Position numbers and translations under genes: made by a program. Shown in pieces: positions 54,195 through 62,412 of a DNA stretch of 64,000 nucleotides. This DNA is from Saprospiraceae bacterium UBA3362 (GTDB taxonomy: Bacteria > Bacteroidota > Bacteroidia > Chitinophagales > Saprospiraceae): the NCBI GenBank assembly GCA_002360455.1, contig DEQQ01000098.1, forward strand, positions 4,012 to 68,011, in the 5' to 3' direction. Every line of letters begins with the position of its first letter. Positions within the stretch are counted from its first letter, which is position 1. The notes under the pieces are model-generated. The model did not search any database and was not told the DNA's origin. It worked only from the letters and a program-made list of their open reading frames with translations.

Positions 54195-57100
54195 TTACCT
54201 AATTAACGTAACATCTCCGGTTATGTTTTTAATATCGCCTGTAGATGTTTTAATTTGGGCAAAAAATACATAAACTCCGGGAAGGCATTTTTCTGATTTA
54301 AAATTTCCATCCCAACCCGATGGTTCATGATTTGCCGAGACATTTTGAATGGAAAATACAAGTTCTCCCCAGCGATCATAAATGTTCATTAATTCTAATG
54401 TTGCAAATGGATCTCCATGTACATAAAATCGATCATTGATATTATCTCCATTTGGACTGAAAATATTGGGATAATAAAAATCACCTTCCCTTTGAATTTT
54501 AATCCAAATGCTGTGTTCAGCAAGACAGCCATTTTCATCTTCGGTAGTCACGGTAACAAATGCAGAATCTATTCCAATCCACGAATTGAGTTTACAACTA
54601 TCACAAGATAATATGCCTTTGCTGGTTTCCCAGCGATATGATTTTACTAAGCGATTAGTTTTTGCTTCCAAAGGGACCGGGACATTGGCTTTTCCAACTC
54701 GATCAGAACCTAAATTGACATTCAACTCTCTAGCCTGTTGGATATTAAATTGATGAACTTCTGATTCACAGTTATTTTGGTCAATAATTTTAATTGTATA
54801 GTTCCCCGGATTGAGTGAATTGAGATCGGTTAACCTTATTTTGTTATTGTTCAATAAAATAGTTGAATTTTGGAATTTTGAACTATCTTCTAAAAGAATA
54901 GCGGCCTGATCACCGACACACAAAATATCTTTTATTTTGAAATCAAGATCAATGGGTTTCCACTTTACCGTATAATCAATGATACTATCACAATTAAATT
55001 GGTTTTTAAGCAATAGTGTTCCGAAACCTGTATGATTGGGGTTGCAGGTTACACTATCAATTTTAGTAAAAGATTTTGGTATAGATTTGGTCAACGTAAT
55101 AGCAATGGTGTCACAAGGAATTCCTTGAATAAGAGCGGTGTCGATTTCGTCAATTAAAATATCACAGGATGTATTAAAAATTCGAATAGTATCAAGCAGC
55201 GCAACAGAATAAAAAGTTCTTATGATGGAGTCGCATCCAAATTCTTGTGTTTGGAAGTGTTTTTCTATTGTTTTATTCCATAAGCCTGAGTCGCAGGTAG
55301 AGTTAGTAAAATCAATTATGTAGCTTTGAGCCAATTTAGTTTGCAATACCAATATTGAATCACAGCCGTAAACTGTTGTATAATTCTTTACAATAGTTCC
55401 CGTATCCTGAGGTAAACAAGAATGGGAAATGGTTGTTGAAGAATAAGAAGAAGCTCTTTTATATTGTTTAATATAGAAACTATCGCAGCCTGTGGATGAA
55501 ATTAATTTTGTTGTATCAGAATATTCTTTTTGTAAGTCACAAATATATTGTTCTGTACTTTGGATTTGTTGCTTTGCGTAACTTGTGATTGTATATAGGA
55601 TTGAATCACATCCATATTGATTCGTATAAATTGATTTGGTAGTCCCAGCTTGAGAGCTATCACAACTTGTTCGTAGAATATAGCTGTCTGCCGAAGCTGC
55701 GGGAAAATATTCTGTTATAATATACTTTCCACATGGAGCCGTTGAAACTAAAACAGTATCTGAGAATGATCGATTGAGGCAATCAGGCTTTTTTATTCTT
55801 TCGACATCAGGCGCTTTGTAACTAAACTGAAGGTTGATTATGGAATCACATCCAAAGCGATTGGACAATATTTGAGTATAGGTTTTTGCACTATCCGGAG
55901 TGCAGCAAATGCCCTGAATCCAGCTTGTATCTTTAGGAAGAGGAAACTGATAGCTAAACTTAAGAGTATCACAATTAGATTGTCCTTTGATCAAATTGGA
56001 ATCTAATTTGAAGCTTGAAAAATTGCAAGAATACAGACTGTCTCTGAGAATAATATTTCCTGTTTTCAAAATTAAAAACCTGTCTACAGAGTCAATGTTT
56101 TTACATTGGTCTTCTACATAAAATCGATAAACGGTTGTATCGTTTGTAGTTTTTAGTTTGATATAATTTTGTTTTTTTATTCCACAGTCGTCCTGCCATA
56201 GGATGTTAGCAAATTTCGATAACCAATTATTTAACATTGCTGTATCCGGATCGCAGTTGAGAATAAGATCTGTTCCGGCATTGGTCAACTGAGGGGCAAT
56301 TGTATCTTGAATTATAAAATAAGCTTCCTCTGACACAGAGTTGCCACAGGCATCCGTAACAATAAAGTTGACCCTATTAGAATCACAAGGGCCCGATTTA
56401 AAGTTGTATTCTTCTACATCCCACTTTAATTCGATACAATTATCTTCAGCTTTGGCTCCGGCATGAGATTGGATCCAATCAGAATACCGTCTAAAAATAT
56501 TCTGTGTTTTGCAATTAATTATTTCATTTTGAGGTAAACTTATAAAGTAGGGATTTTCAATATCTCGAATTAAAATATTTTGTGTGTGAACTGCTGTGTT
56601 TTGACATTGATCTGTAGCTGTCCATTCATAATTTATTTCTTTGTAGCAAGGATTAATTTCTATTACAGATTTTTTAAATTGAACTACAACATTGGCATCG
56701 CAATTGTCCGTTGCTGTTATAACAGGAGGATTGCCAACTTCAAATCCACAACCAACAGTAAGGTTTGGTGGAAATTCTGATAAAACCGGAGCTGATTGAT
56801 CGACCGGACATTCAAAAATTTTAATATCATCAATAAGAGGACCTGCCAATTGATTAGGGCCTGTACTGCTAAATTCGAGAACGGCTGATGATGAAGTTGC
56901 TTGAAACATAAAGGATTTTTTTAGCCAAGCACCACTGCCTATATTGTTAACAGGCCAACTGGCTACAACCCAATTGTTTCCCAAATTTATTCTTAAGGTT
57001 GAGTTGAAACTTGCATTATGAGCATACCACAATTCAATAGTATAATTATTTCCGGGAGTAAAACCTGATATGGAAGTGCTGATAGTTCCAAATCCTGGAC

Positions 57101-57434
57101 TTCCATGCATATCTACAAAAGTGCTTGCTCCATTTGGATTTCCAGCTCCGAGCATATTATAAGCGCCATCAACAATATCTACCGCTCCTGAGACAATCCA
57201 GGGTCCATGCATTCCACCCGAAAATAAAGGGATAAAACTTCCCGGAGGCGGTTGAGGTGCATCCTCGAAACCCAAAAATAAAAACTCTTGAGGGTTACCA
57301 CAACAACAGCCGCCCCTCAACCCAAAAAGCAACTGTTCCTGATCCTGTCCAACTGATTTATAATACAATATAAATATACAAAAAAATACTTTAAAGTATG
57401 CTATAAAACGATAATGGGTCAATATGGATATCAT
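54195..57434 (-). CDS. Large T9SS type B (CHU_C / gliding-motility C-terminal) cargo protein
   Basis: 1079 residues. Signal peptide at residues 1-29 (FFCIFILYYKSVGQ). The region just after it has a striking Cys cluster (GGCCCGNPQE). Residues about 50-205 form a galactose-binding-like sandwich, then HYR-type domains (VGCGFEVGNPPVITATDNCD). A central array has a recurring Cys...FGCDSI repeat (at least five copies, about residues 500-830). The C-terminus (FYYPNIFSPNGDNINDRFYV, then YDRWGELVFS, SGWDGNFK, GVYVFFAQI) is the CHU_C/type B T9SS sorting domain. It is predicted to be exported and surface-attached. It is first in a run with maf and lnt. Confidence 0.9.
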   Translation of the reverse strand: MISILTHYRFIAYFKVFFCIFILYYKSVGQDQEQLLFGLRGGCCCGNPQEFLFLGFEDAPQPPPGSFIPLFSGGMHGPWIVSGAVDIVDGAYNMLGAGNPNGASTFVDMHGSPGFGTISTSISGFTPGNNYTIELWYAHNASFNSTLRINLGNNWVVASWPVNNIGSGAWLKKSFMFQATSSSAVLEFSSTGPNQLAGPLIDDIKIFECPVDQSAPVLSEFPPNLTVGCGFEVGNPPVITATDNCDANVVVQFKKSVIEINPCYKEINYEWTATDQCQNTAVHTQNILIRDIENPYFISLPQNEIINCKTQNIFRRYSDWIQSHAGAKAEDNCIELKWDVEEYNFKSGPCDSNRVNFIVTDACGNSVSEEAYFIIQDTIAPQLTNAGTDLILNCDPDTAMLNNWLSKFANILWQDDCGIKKQNYIKLKTTNDTTVYRFYVEDQCKNIDSVDRFLILKTGNIILRDSLYSCNFSSFKLDSNLIKGQSNCDTLKFSYQFPLPKDTSWIQGICCTPDSAKTYTQILSNRFGCDSIINLQFSYKAPDVERIKKPDCLNRSFSDTVLVSTAPCGKYIITEYFPAASADSYILRTSCDSSQAGTTKSIYTNQYGCDSILYTITSYAKQQIQSTEQYICDLQKEYSDTTKLISSTGCDSFYIKQYKRASSYSSTTISHSCLPQDTGTIVKNYTTVYGCDSILVLQTKLAQSYIIDFTNSTCDSGLWNKTIEKHFQTQEFGCDSIIRTFYSVALLDTIRIFNTSCDILIDEIDTALIQGIPCDTIAITLTKSIPKSFTKIDSVTCNPNHTGFGTLLLKNQFNCDSIIDYTVKWKPIDLDFKIKDILCVGDQAAILLEDSSKFQNSTILLNNNKIRLTDLNSLNPGNYTIKIIDQNNCESEVHQFNIQQARELNVNLGSDRVGKANVPVPLEAKTNRLVKSYRWETSKGILSCDSCKLNSWIGIDSAFVTVTTEDENGCLAEHSIWIKIQREGDFYYPNIFSPNGDNINDRFYVHGDPFATLELMNIYDRWGELVFSIQNVSANHEPSGWDGNFKSEKCLPGVYVFFAQIKTSTGDIKNITGDVTLIR

Positions 57435-57622
57435 TTAAAACAAAAACTAATTTGGACTGGGTAAAAGTAATTTAAAATTTTTATTAAAACAAAGTTTTAG
57501 CTTGTTTTTTACTCCAGTTTATTGAATTGGTAGTCCTGCTAAACCTCTACTTTTTGATCAAAGTAGATTAAAATTATTTACTATTTTAGCCCAAATATTC
57601 TAAAAACCAAAAGGGCTAAACC

Positions 57623-57630
57623 TATCTTTG
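57623..57630 (+). promoter_or_regulatory. TATCTTTG -7 box of the BamA-like gene
   Basis: Exact TAnnTTTG match, 67 bases upstream of the GTG start at 57698. Confidence 0.6.
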
Positions 57631-57697
57631 TGTTGAGATTAATATCAAATCAATTAATTCCTATTGACCGGTAGTACAAACAAGAAGTTCGCAAGAA

Positions 57698-58777
57698 GTG
57701 AAGAAAATTCTATTCATTGCTCTTTTTATCATTTTAGCTGATAAAATATTTTCTACAAACTTTAAAGACAGTTTGAAGAATAGATTTTTGGCTATTCCTG
57801 TGGTTTTTTACTCACCGGATACCCGATTTGCATTTGGGGTGGGTGGGAATTATAATTTCTTATGGTCGAAGAAAAAATTTTATTTTAATAAAAATCAAAT
57901 TAAATTCGGTGCCTCCTATGCTCAAAACAAACAGATCTTATTTTACTCCGGATTTCAATTGTTATTTAATAAACAAAAGCAATGGTGCTATGGAGAAATT
58001 GGATATTATTTGTATCGATTTCCATTTTATGGTATTGGTCAAGAATTGAAAAGTAAATATTTAGAAAAATACGATGTTAGATTTCCAAGAATCAGAGTTT
58101 ATGCCTTGCAAAAAGTGAGCCCACATATTTTTCTTGGATTGAGGTATGCTTTGGATGCATTTTCACAATTTAAGTTTGATCCAAACGGAATGCTTGCTAA
58201 CTTACAAACATTAGGTGCAGACAGTGGAGCCTCTTCTTCATTTGGTGTTAGCATTAATTATGACACAAGAGATAAACGTAATTATCCATACAAAGGAATT
58301 TTTTCGGAGGCTTTTATTTCATTTGATCAACCCTTTTTCGGAAGTGATTTTCAATTTGGCAAAGTTCATTGTGAATTTAGTCATTTTAAAAGGATGGGAG
58401 AGCAATTGATATTTGCGACCAATTTACTTTGTGAAGCAAATATAGGGACAACGCCATTCCATCAGCTCAGTACACTCGGTGGACCAAAATACATGCGAGG
58501 ATATATTGATGGGAGGTTGCGGGATAAAGCTATTTTTAGTTTGCAGGAGGAAGTTAGATTTCCGGTTTGGAGATGGATCAAAGCTGCAGGATTCGTTTCT
58601 TTTGGGACGGCAGGAGATACAGTAAAAAAAATGTTGACTAAAGATTGGGCTATAAGTATGGGATTGGGCTTGAGAATTCAGATTGATGCCCAAGAAAGAT
58701 CAAATATCAGATTGGATTATGCTATAGGAAGATATAGTGATGGAGGATTTTATCTTACCTTTGGTGAAGCATTTTAA
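57698..58777 (+). CDS. BamA/TamA-like outer-membrane barrel (Omp85 surface antigen)
   Basis: 359 residues from a GTG start. Signal peptide at residues 1-19 (KKILFIALFIILADKIFS), then alternating beta-strand segments throughout, with landmarks of the Omp85 barrel: NYDTRDKRNYPYKGIFSEA, QLSTLGGPKYMRGYIDGRLR (the VRGY/F-type loop) and the C-terminal FYLTFGEAF ending in an aromatic. No POTRA domain precedes the barrel, so it is a short Omp85 variant, often annotated BamA/TamA family protein in Bacteroidota. Function in assembly is unproven. The aminotransferase gene follows after 5 bases. Confidence 0.88.
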   Translation: MKKILFIALFIILADKIFSTNFKDSLKNRFLAIPVVFYSPDTRFAFGVGGNYNFLWSKKKFYFNKNQIKFGASYAQNKQILFYSGFQLLFNKQKQWCYGEIGYYLYRFPFYGIGQELKSKYLEKYDVRFPRIRVYALQKVSPHIFLGLRYALDAFSQFKFDPNGMLANLQTLGADSGASSSFGVSINYDTRDKRNYPYKGIFSEAFISFDQPFFGSDFQFGKVHCEFSHFKRMGEQLIFATNLLCEANIGTTPFHQLSTLGGPKYMRGYIDGRLRDKAIFSLQEEVRFPVWRWIKAAGFVSFGTAGDTVKKMLTKDWAISMGLGLRIQIDAQERSNIRLDYAIGRYSDGGFYLTFGEAF

Positions 58778-58782
58778 AAAAT

Positions 58783-59919
58783 ATGATAAGTAAACTTCCC
58801 AATGCTTCTGTTTCAATCTTTGCCAAAATGACACAGCTGGCTATAGAAAACAATGCGGTGAATTTGGCACAAGGGTTTCCTGATTTTCCTTGCCCTCCAA
58901 GGCTACAGGAATTGTTGAGCATTGCGAGTCAACGCGGGTTTAATCAATATTCGGCTATGCCGGGATATCTCCCCTTGCGAGAATGGATTGCTCAGCATTT
59001 GGAATCTACTTATCATGTAAAAATAGATCCTATCCATGAGATCACAATTTCTGCAGGAGCGACTCAGGGATTGTTCAGCATAATATCGGCCTTCGTTGGA
59101 ACAAATGATAAGGTTATTGTTTTTGAGCCGGCTTACGACTCTTATGGTCCGGCAATTGTTTTGCAGGGTGGCATTCCCATTTATATCAGAATGAGAGAAC
59201 CGGAATTTGATATTCCTTGGGATGAATTGGAGATTGTTTTGCGGACTCAGAAAATCAAAATGATCATGGTAAACAATCCGCATAATCCTACCGGAACTAT
59301 TTGGACAATGCAAGATTTTATCAGATTGTCAGACCTATGCAGAGATCAAAATATCATTTTACTCACCGATGAAGTGTATGACAGCATGGTGTATGACCAT
59401 CAATACCATATCAGTGGACTGCAATTAAAAAATTATTTTGAACATATTATAAGTTGCTTCTCCTTTGGGAAAACATTGCATAATACAGGATGGAAAATTG
59501 GGTATAATATCGCTTCTGAAGCATTGACCAAAGAAATAAGGAAAGTCCATCAGTTTATGATTTTTTCTGTGCATTACCCTTCACAAGTAGCTATTGCAGA
59601 ATTTCTTCAGGAAAATCCAAATTTTATCCAAGAAATAAAAAATTTTTACGAGCAAAAGCGAAATGATTTTTATTCCATTATGGATACTTCCAAGTTTCAT
59701 TTCTTACCAACAAAAGCAAGCTATTTTAGTCTGGCTAAAGTACCAGATGCCAAGCTCAATACAATGGATTATGCAGTTCAATTATGCAAAGAAAAAGCCG
59801 TAGCAACCATCCCCTTGTCTGCGTTTTATCATGATCATTATGATCCACATTTGATTAGGTTTTGCTTTGCAAAAAAGAATGAAACGATGATTAGTGCTGC
59901 TCAAAATTTAATTAATTAA
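58783..59919 (+). CDS. Methionine-type PLP aminotransferase (YbdL/KAT-like)
   Basis: 378 residues, class I/II aminotransferase. NNPHNPTGT (169-172 region), TDEVYDSMVY and the PLP lysine Lys230 (SFGKTLHNTGWK) are present, with the carboxylate Arg near the end (LIRFCFAK). The pattern matches YbdL / glutamine transaminase K-like enzymes that transaminate methionine or kynurenine and release alpha-keto amides, which fits the omega-amidase-like gene at 50297, although the two are 7.7 kb apart. It starts 5 bases after the BamA-like stop and its end overlaps cinA by 12 bases. Confidence 0.93.
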   Translation: MISKLPNASVSIFAKMTQLAIENNAVNLAQGFPDFPCPPRLQELLSIASQRGFNQYSAMPGYLPLREWIAQHLESTYHVKIDPIHEITISAGATQGLFSIISAFVGTNDKVIVFEPAYDSYGPAIVLQGGIPIYIRMREPEFDIPWDELEIVLRTQKIKMIMVNNPHNPTGTIWTMQDFIRLSDLCRDQNIILLTDEVYDSMVYDHQYHISGLQLKNYFEHIISCFSFGKTLHNTGWKIGYNIASEALTKEIRKVHQFMIFSVHYPSQVAIAEFLQENPNFIQEIKNFYEQKRNDFYSIMDTSKFHFLPTKASYFSLAKVPDAKLNTMDYAVQLCKEKAVATIPLSAFYHDHYDPHLIRFCFAKKNETMISAAQNLIN

Positions 59920-61167
59920 TTTTTGAGTTTGCTTTAACAACCATTCTCTGCACAATATGAGGGCATAAGTGCTTGCTCCTTCTATATTGCGTTTTCGATC
60001 TTTCCCCAATAACAATTTTTTTGTTAATTGATTTTCTGCATTCCCCACTGCTATCCAAATGGTTCCAACCGGTTTTTCAATGGTTCCGCCACTTGGTCCG
60101 GCTATGCCACTGATGCTTATACAACAGTCAACATTTAATGTTTTTATGCCCCCGATTACTAGCTCTTTTACCGTTTCTTCACTAACAGCTCCAAATTGAT
60201 TCAAGGTGCTTTCCTGAACTTTGAGTAAGTTTATTTTGATCTCATTGCTATAACAAACAATGGTTCCTTTAAAATAATCTGATGCTCCCGGCATTGTTGT
60301 AAATCGATAAGAAAGGAATCCCCCTGTACATGATTCACACAAACCAAGTGTAAAATTTTTTTCATTCAAAAGGTTTGCAACAACAGATTCTAAATTATCA
60401 TCACTAGCAGAAAAAACTTTATCACCTAATTCATTCTTACATACATTGATATAATGATCCAGCTGCTCACTCATCCACTGCTCATTTTCAGATTTCATGG
60501 TGAGTCGAAATTTAACAAGCCCGATGGATGGAAGATAAGCTAAGGTCATTTCCCGAGGAATGTCATGCAACAATGGCTCTAGCCTAGCAGCGATATCGGT
60601 TTCTCCCAACCCGACAATGTGGATTGTTTTATGCATGATTCGCTCATGTGATCTGTGTTGTTGTAAAAAAGGGAGAACACTGTTCTGCATAATATATTCC
60701 ATTTCGTAAGGGACCCCTGGCATAGCAAACCAGTGTTTTTTATGATGTTGAAAATAAAGACCCATAGCAGTTCCCATTTTATTTTCTAGCAATCTTGTCC
60801 CTTCAGGAATAAAGCATTGTGACTTTTGCTCTTCCCGCACAGGAATATTCCTTGCATTGAATAAAGAAAGAATATGCTGATAATTTTCATCACTAAACAC
60901 TAATGGCACTCCAAAAAATTCTGCCATAGTTTTCTTAGTAATATCGTCTCTGGTTGGACCTAAACCTCCTGTTACCAAAATAAGATCAAGCTCAGCTTCA
61001 GCTTGGGCCATGCAACTCAATATAGCCTCGTGTTGATCAGAAATGCACCATTTTTTCTCAATTTTCAAACCTAATGGATAGATCATGTTGGCCATTTTAG
61101 CCGAATTGGAGTCAATGACTTGACCAAGTAGAAGCTCATCTCCTATGGTAATAATTCCTATTTTCAT
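59908..61167 (-). CDS. cinA: CinA family protein (nicotinamide mononucleotide-related)
   Basis: 419 residues with both domains: an N-terminal molybdopterin-binding-like domain (IGIITIGDELLLGQVIDSNS, LDLILVTGGLGPTRDDITKK) and a C-terminal CinA domain (NFTLGLCESCTGGFLSYRF, CCISISGIAGPSGGTIEKP). CinA proteins act as ADP-ribose pyrophosphatase / NMN deamidase in NAD recycling and were first linked to competence. It overlaps the end of the aminotransferase on the opposite strand. Assignment is firm; the in vivo role of this copy is inferred. Confidence 0.95.
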   Translation of the reverse strand: MKIGIITIGDELLLGQVIDSNSAKMANMIYPLGLKIEKKWCISDQHEAILSCMAQAEAELDLILVTGGLGPTRDDITKKTMAEFFGVPLVFSDENYQHILSLFNARNIPVREEQKSQCFIPEGTRLLENKMGTAMGLYFQHHKKHWFAMPGVPYEMEYIMQNSVLPFLQQHRSHERIMHKTIHIVGLGETDIAARLEPLLHDIPREMTLAYLPSIGLVKFRLTMKSENEQWMSEQLDHYINVCKNELGDKVFSASDDNLESVVANLLNEKNFTLGLCESCTGGFLSYRFTTMPGASDYFKGTIVCYSNEIKINLLKVQESTLNQFGAVSEETVKELVIGGIKTLNVDCCISISGIAGPSGGTIEKPVGTIWIAVGNAENQLTKKLLLGKDRKRNIEGASTYALILCREWLLKQTQKLIN

Positions 61168-61334
61168 AAATGCAATTGAGGATTGAATAATGTTTTTGAA
61201 CTAGTTATAAGAATATGGATATGAACAGCATTACCAATAGAGTTGTTTTGTTTTTTATTGAAATGATTTAGAATTGATTTTTCAATTGCAATCCTATTTT
61301 ATTATTCCTTGAACTCGTCGTAACTTGCACTCTT

Positions 61335-62042
61335 ATGCAACAAACAATGTCTATAATTATTCCCACCTTGAATGAGGAGTTATACATTGGAAGAATCCTA
61401 GATTATCTTTTGTATCATAAAGATTCAATTCAATTTCAAATTATCGTTGTAGATGGTGGAAGCTCTGATCATACCAAGTTGATCGCGAAGCAATTTCCTG
61501 TTATCTATTTAGAGTCCAAAATCGCAAATCGAGCTGTTCAAATGAATATTGGCGCAAATCATTCGACTACCGATTTATTGTATTTTGTTCATGCAGATGC
61601 ACTACCACCGTCAAATTTTACTCAACTGATTCGAAATTCCATTGAAAAGGGATATCAATATGGATTTTTTAGACAAACTTTTGACAGTCCTAATTTACTT
61701 CTTAAAATAAATTCATTTTGCACTCGCTTTCACAAAACCTGGTGCAGAGGAGGAGATCAAACATTATATATAAAAAAATCATTTTTCTATCGTCTAAATG
61801 CTTATGATGAATCTTATCATATTATGGAAGAATATGACCTTTTATTCAGGGCAATGAAAATTGAACCTTTTGATGTAATGCCCGCATATACGCTGGTTTC
61901 TGCCAGAAAATATTCCGGCAGATCCTGGCTACAGGTGCAACTTGCAAACTTCAAAGCCTTCCGATCGTTTCAGAATAAAATGGATAGTCGCACCATCAAA
62001 GCCAATTATATAAAAGATCTTGGATTTTCTGCCGATTTATAG
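61335..62042 (+). CDS. Family 2 glycosyltransferase (TIGR04283-like)
   Basis: 235 residues. GT-A fold with SIIIPTLNEELYIGRILDYL, the nucleotide-sugar site VVDGGSSDHT, and YFVHADALPPSNF (DxD-like HAD); later MEEYDLLFRAMK. This TIGR04283 type is often called an arsenosugar-biosynthesis-associated glycosyltransferase, but the label spreads well beyond that pathway. Two ATG codons (61335, 61350) precede the first strand; the first is used. It lies before feoAB on the same strand with a 169-base gap. The acceptor is unknown. Confidence 0.85.
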   Translation: MQQTMSIIIPTLNEELYIGRILDYLLYHKDSIQFQIIVVDGGSSDHTKLIAKQFPVIYLESKIANRAVQMNIGANHSTTDLLYFVHADALPPSNFTQLIRNSIEKGYQYGFFRQTFDSPNLLLKINSFCTRFHKTWCRGGDQTLYIKKSFFYRLNAYDESYHIMEEYDLLFRAMKIEPFDVMPAYTLVSARKYSGRSWLQVQLANFKAFRSFQNKMDSRTIKANYIKDLGFSADL

Positions 62043-62211
62043 ACATTTTGGTGAACATTATTTGCCTTTATTTTATTTATTTTTACTTAGGGTTGAATCC
62101 AATTTTTTGACAAGCTTTGAGTATTTTGGGTATAATTCTCATCGTAATATTAGAAAAAGCTTAAATACTTGGAGTTTGTTTTTATTTTTCGGTTCAATAT
62201 TAAAAAATAAA

Positions 62212-62412
62212 ATGATTCTCAATAAACCTTATATTATACTTACCGTAAGAGATCATGAATTGGCTGCACGAATGGTTTCGTTAGGAATTTGTCCCGGAAA
62301 TGAATGTAAGTTGGTACAGCAACATAAACTTTTTGGTACGGCTATCCTAGAAGTTCAGGGAAGAAAATTCGCATTACGAAAAGAGGAGTTGGAACAAATA
62401 TTATTTCAATGA
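62212..62412 (+). CDS. feoA: FeoA-like ferrous iron transport accessory protein
   Basis: 66 residues from the ATG at 62212; the longer frame from 62020 has a 64-residue hydrophobic extension with no resemblance to FeoA and overlaps the glycosyltransferase gene. The SH3-like FeoA domain shows ARMVSLGICPGNECKLVQQH and AILEVQGRKFALRKEE, a typical FeoA length and pattern. It would bind and modulate FeoB. It overlaps feoB by 4 bases (ATGA type), indicating coupled translation. Confidence 0.88.
   Translation: MILNKPYIILTVRDHELAARMVSLGICPGNECKLVQQHKLFGTAILEVQGRKFALRKEELEQILFQ

Noticed and set aside
62020..62211. N-terminal extension of FeoA
   Set aside because: Overlaps the glycosyltransferase gene end and doubles the usual FeoA length.
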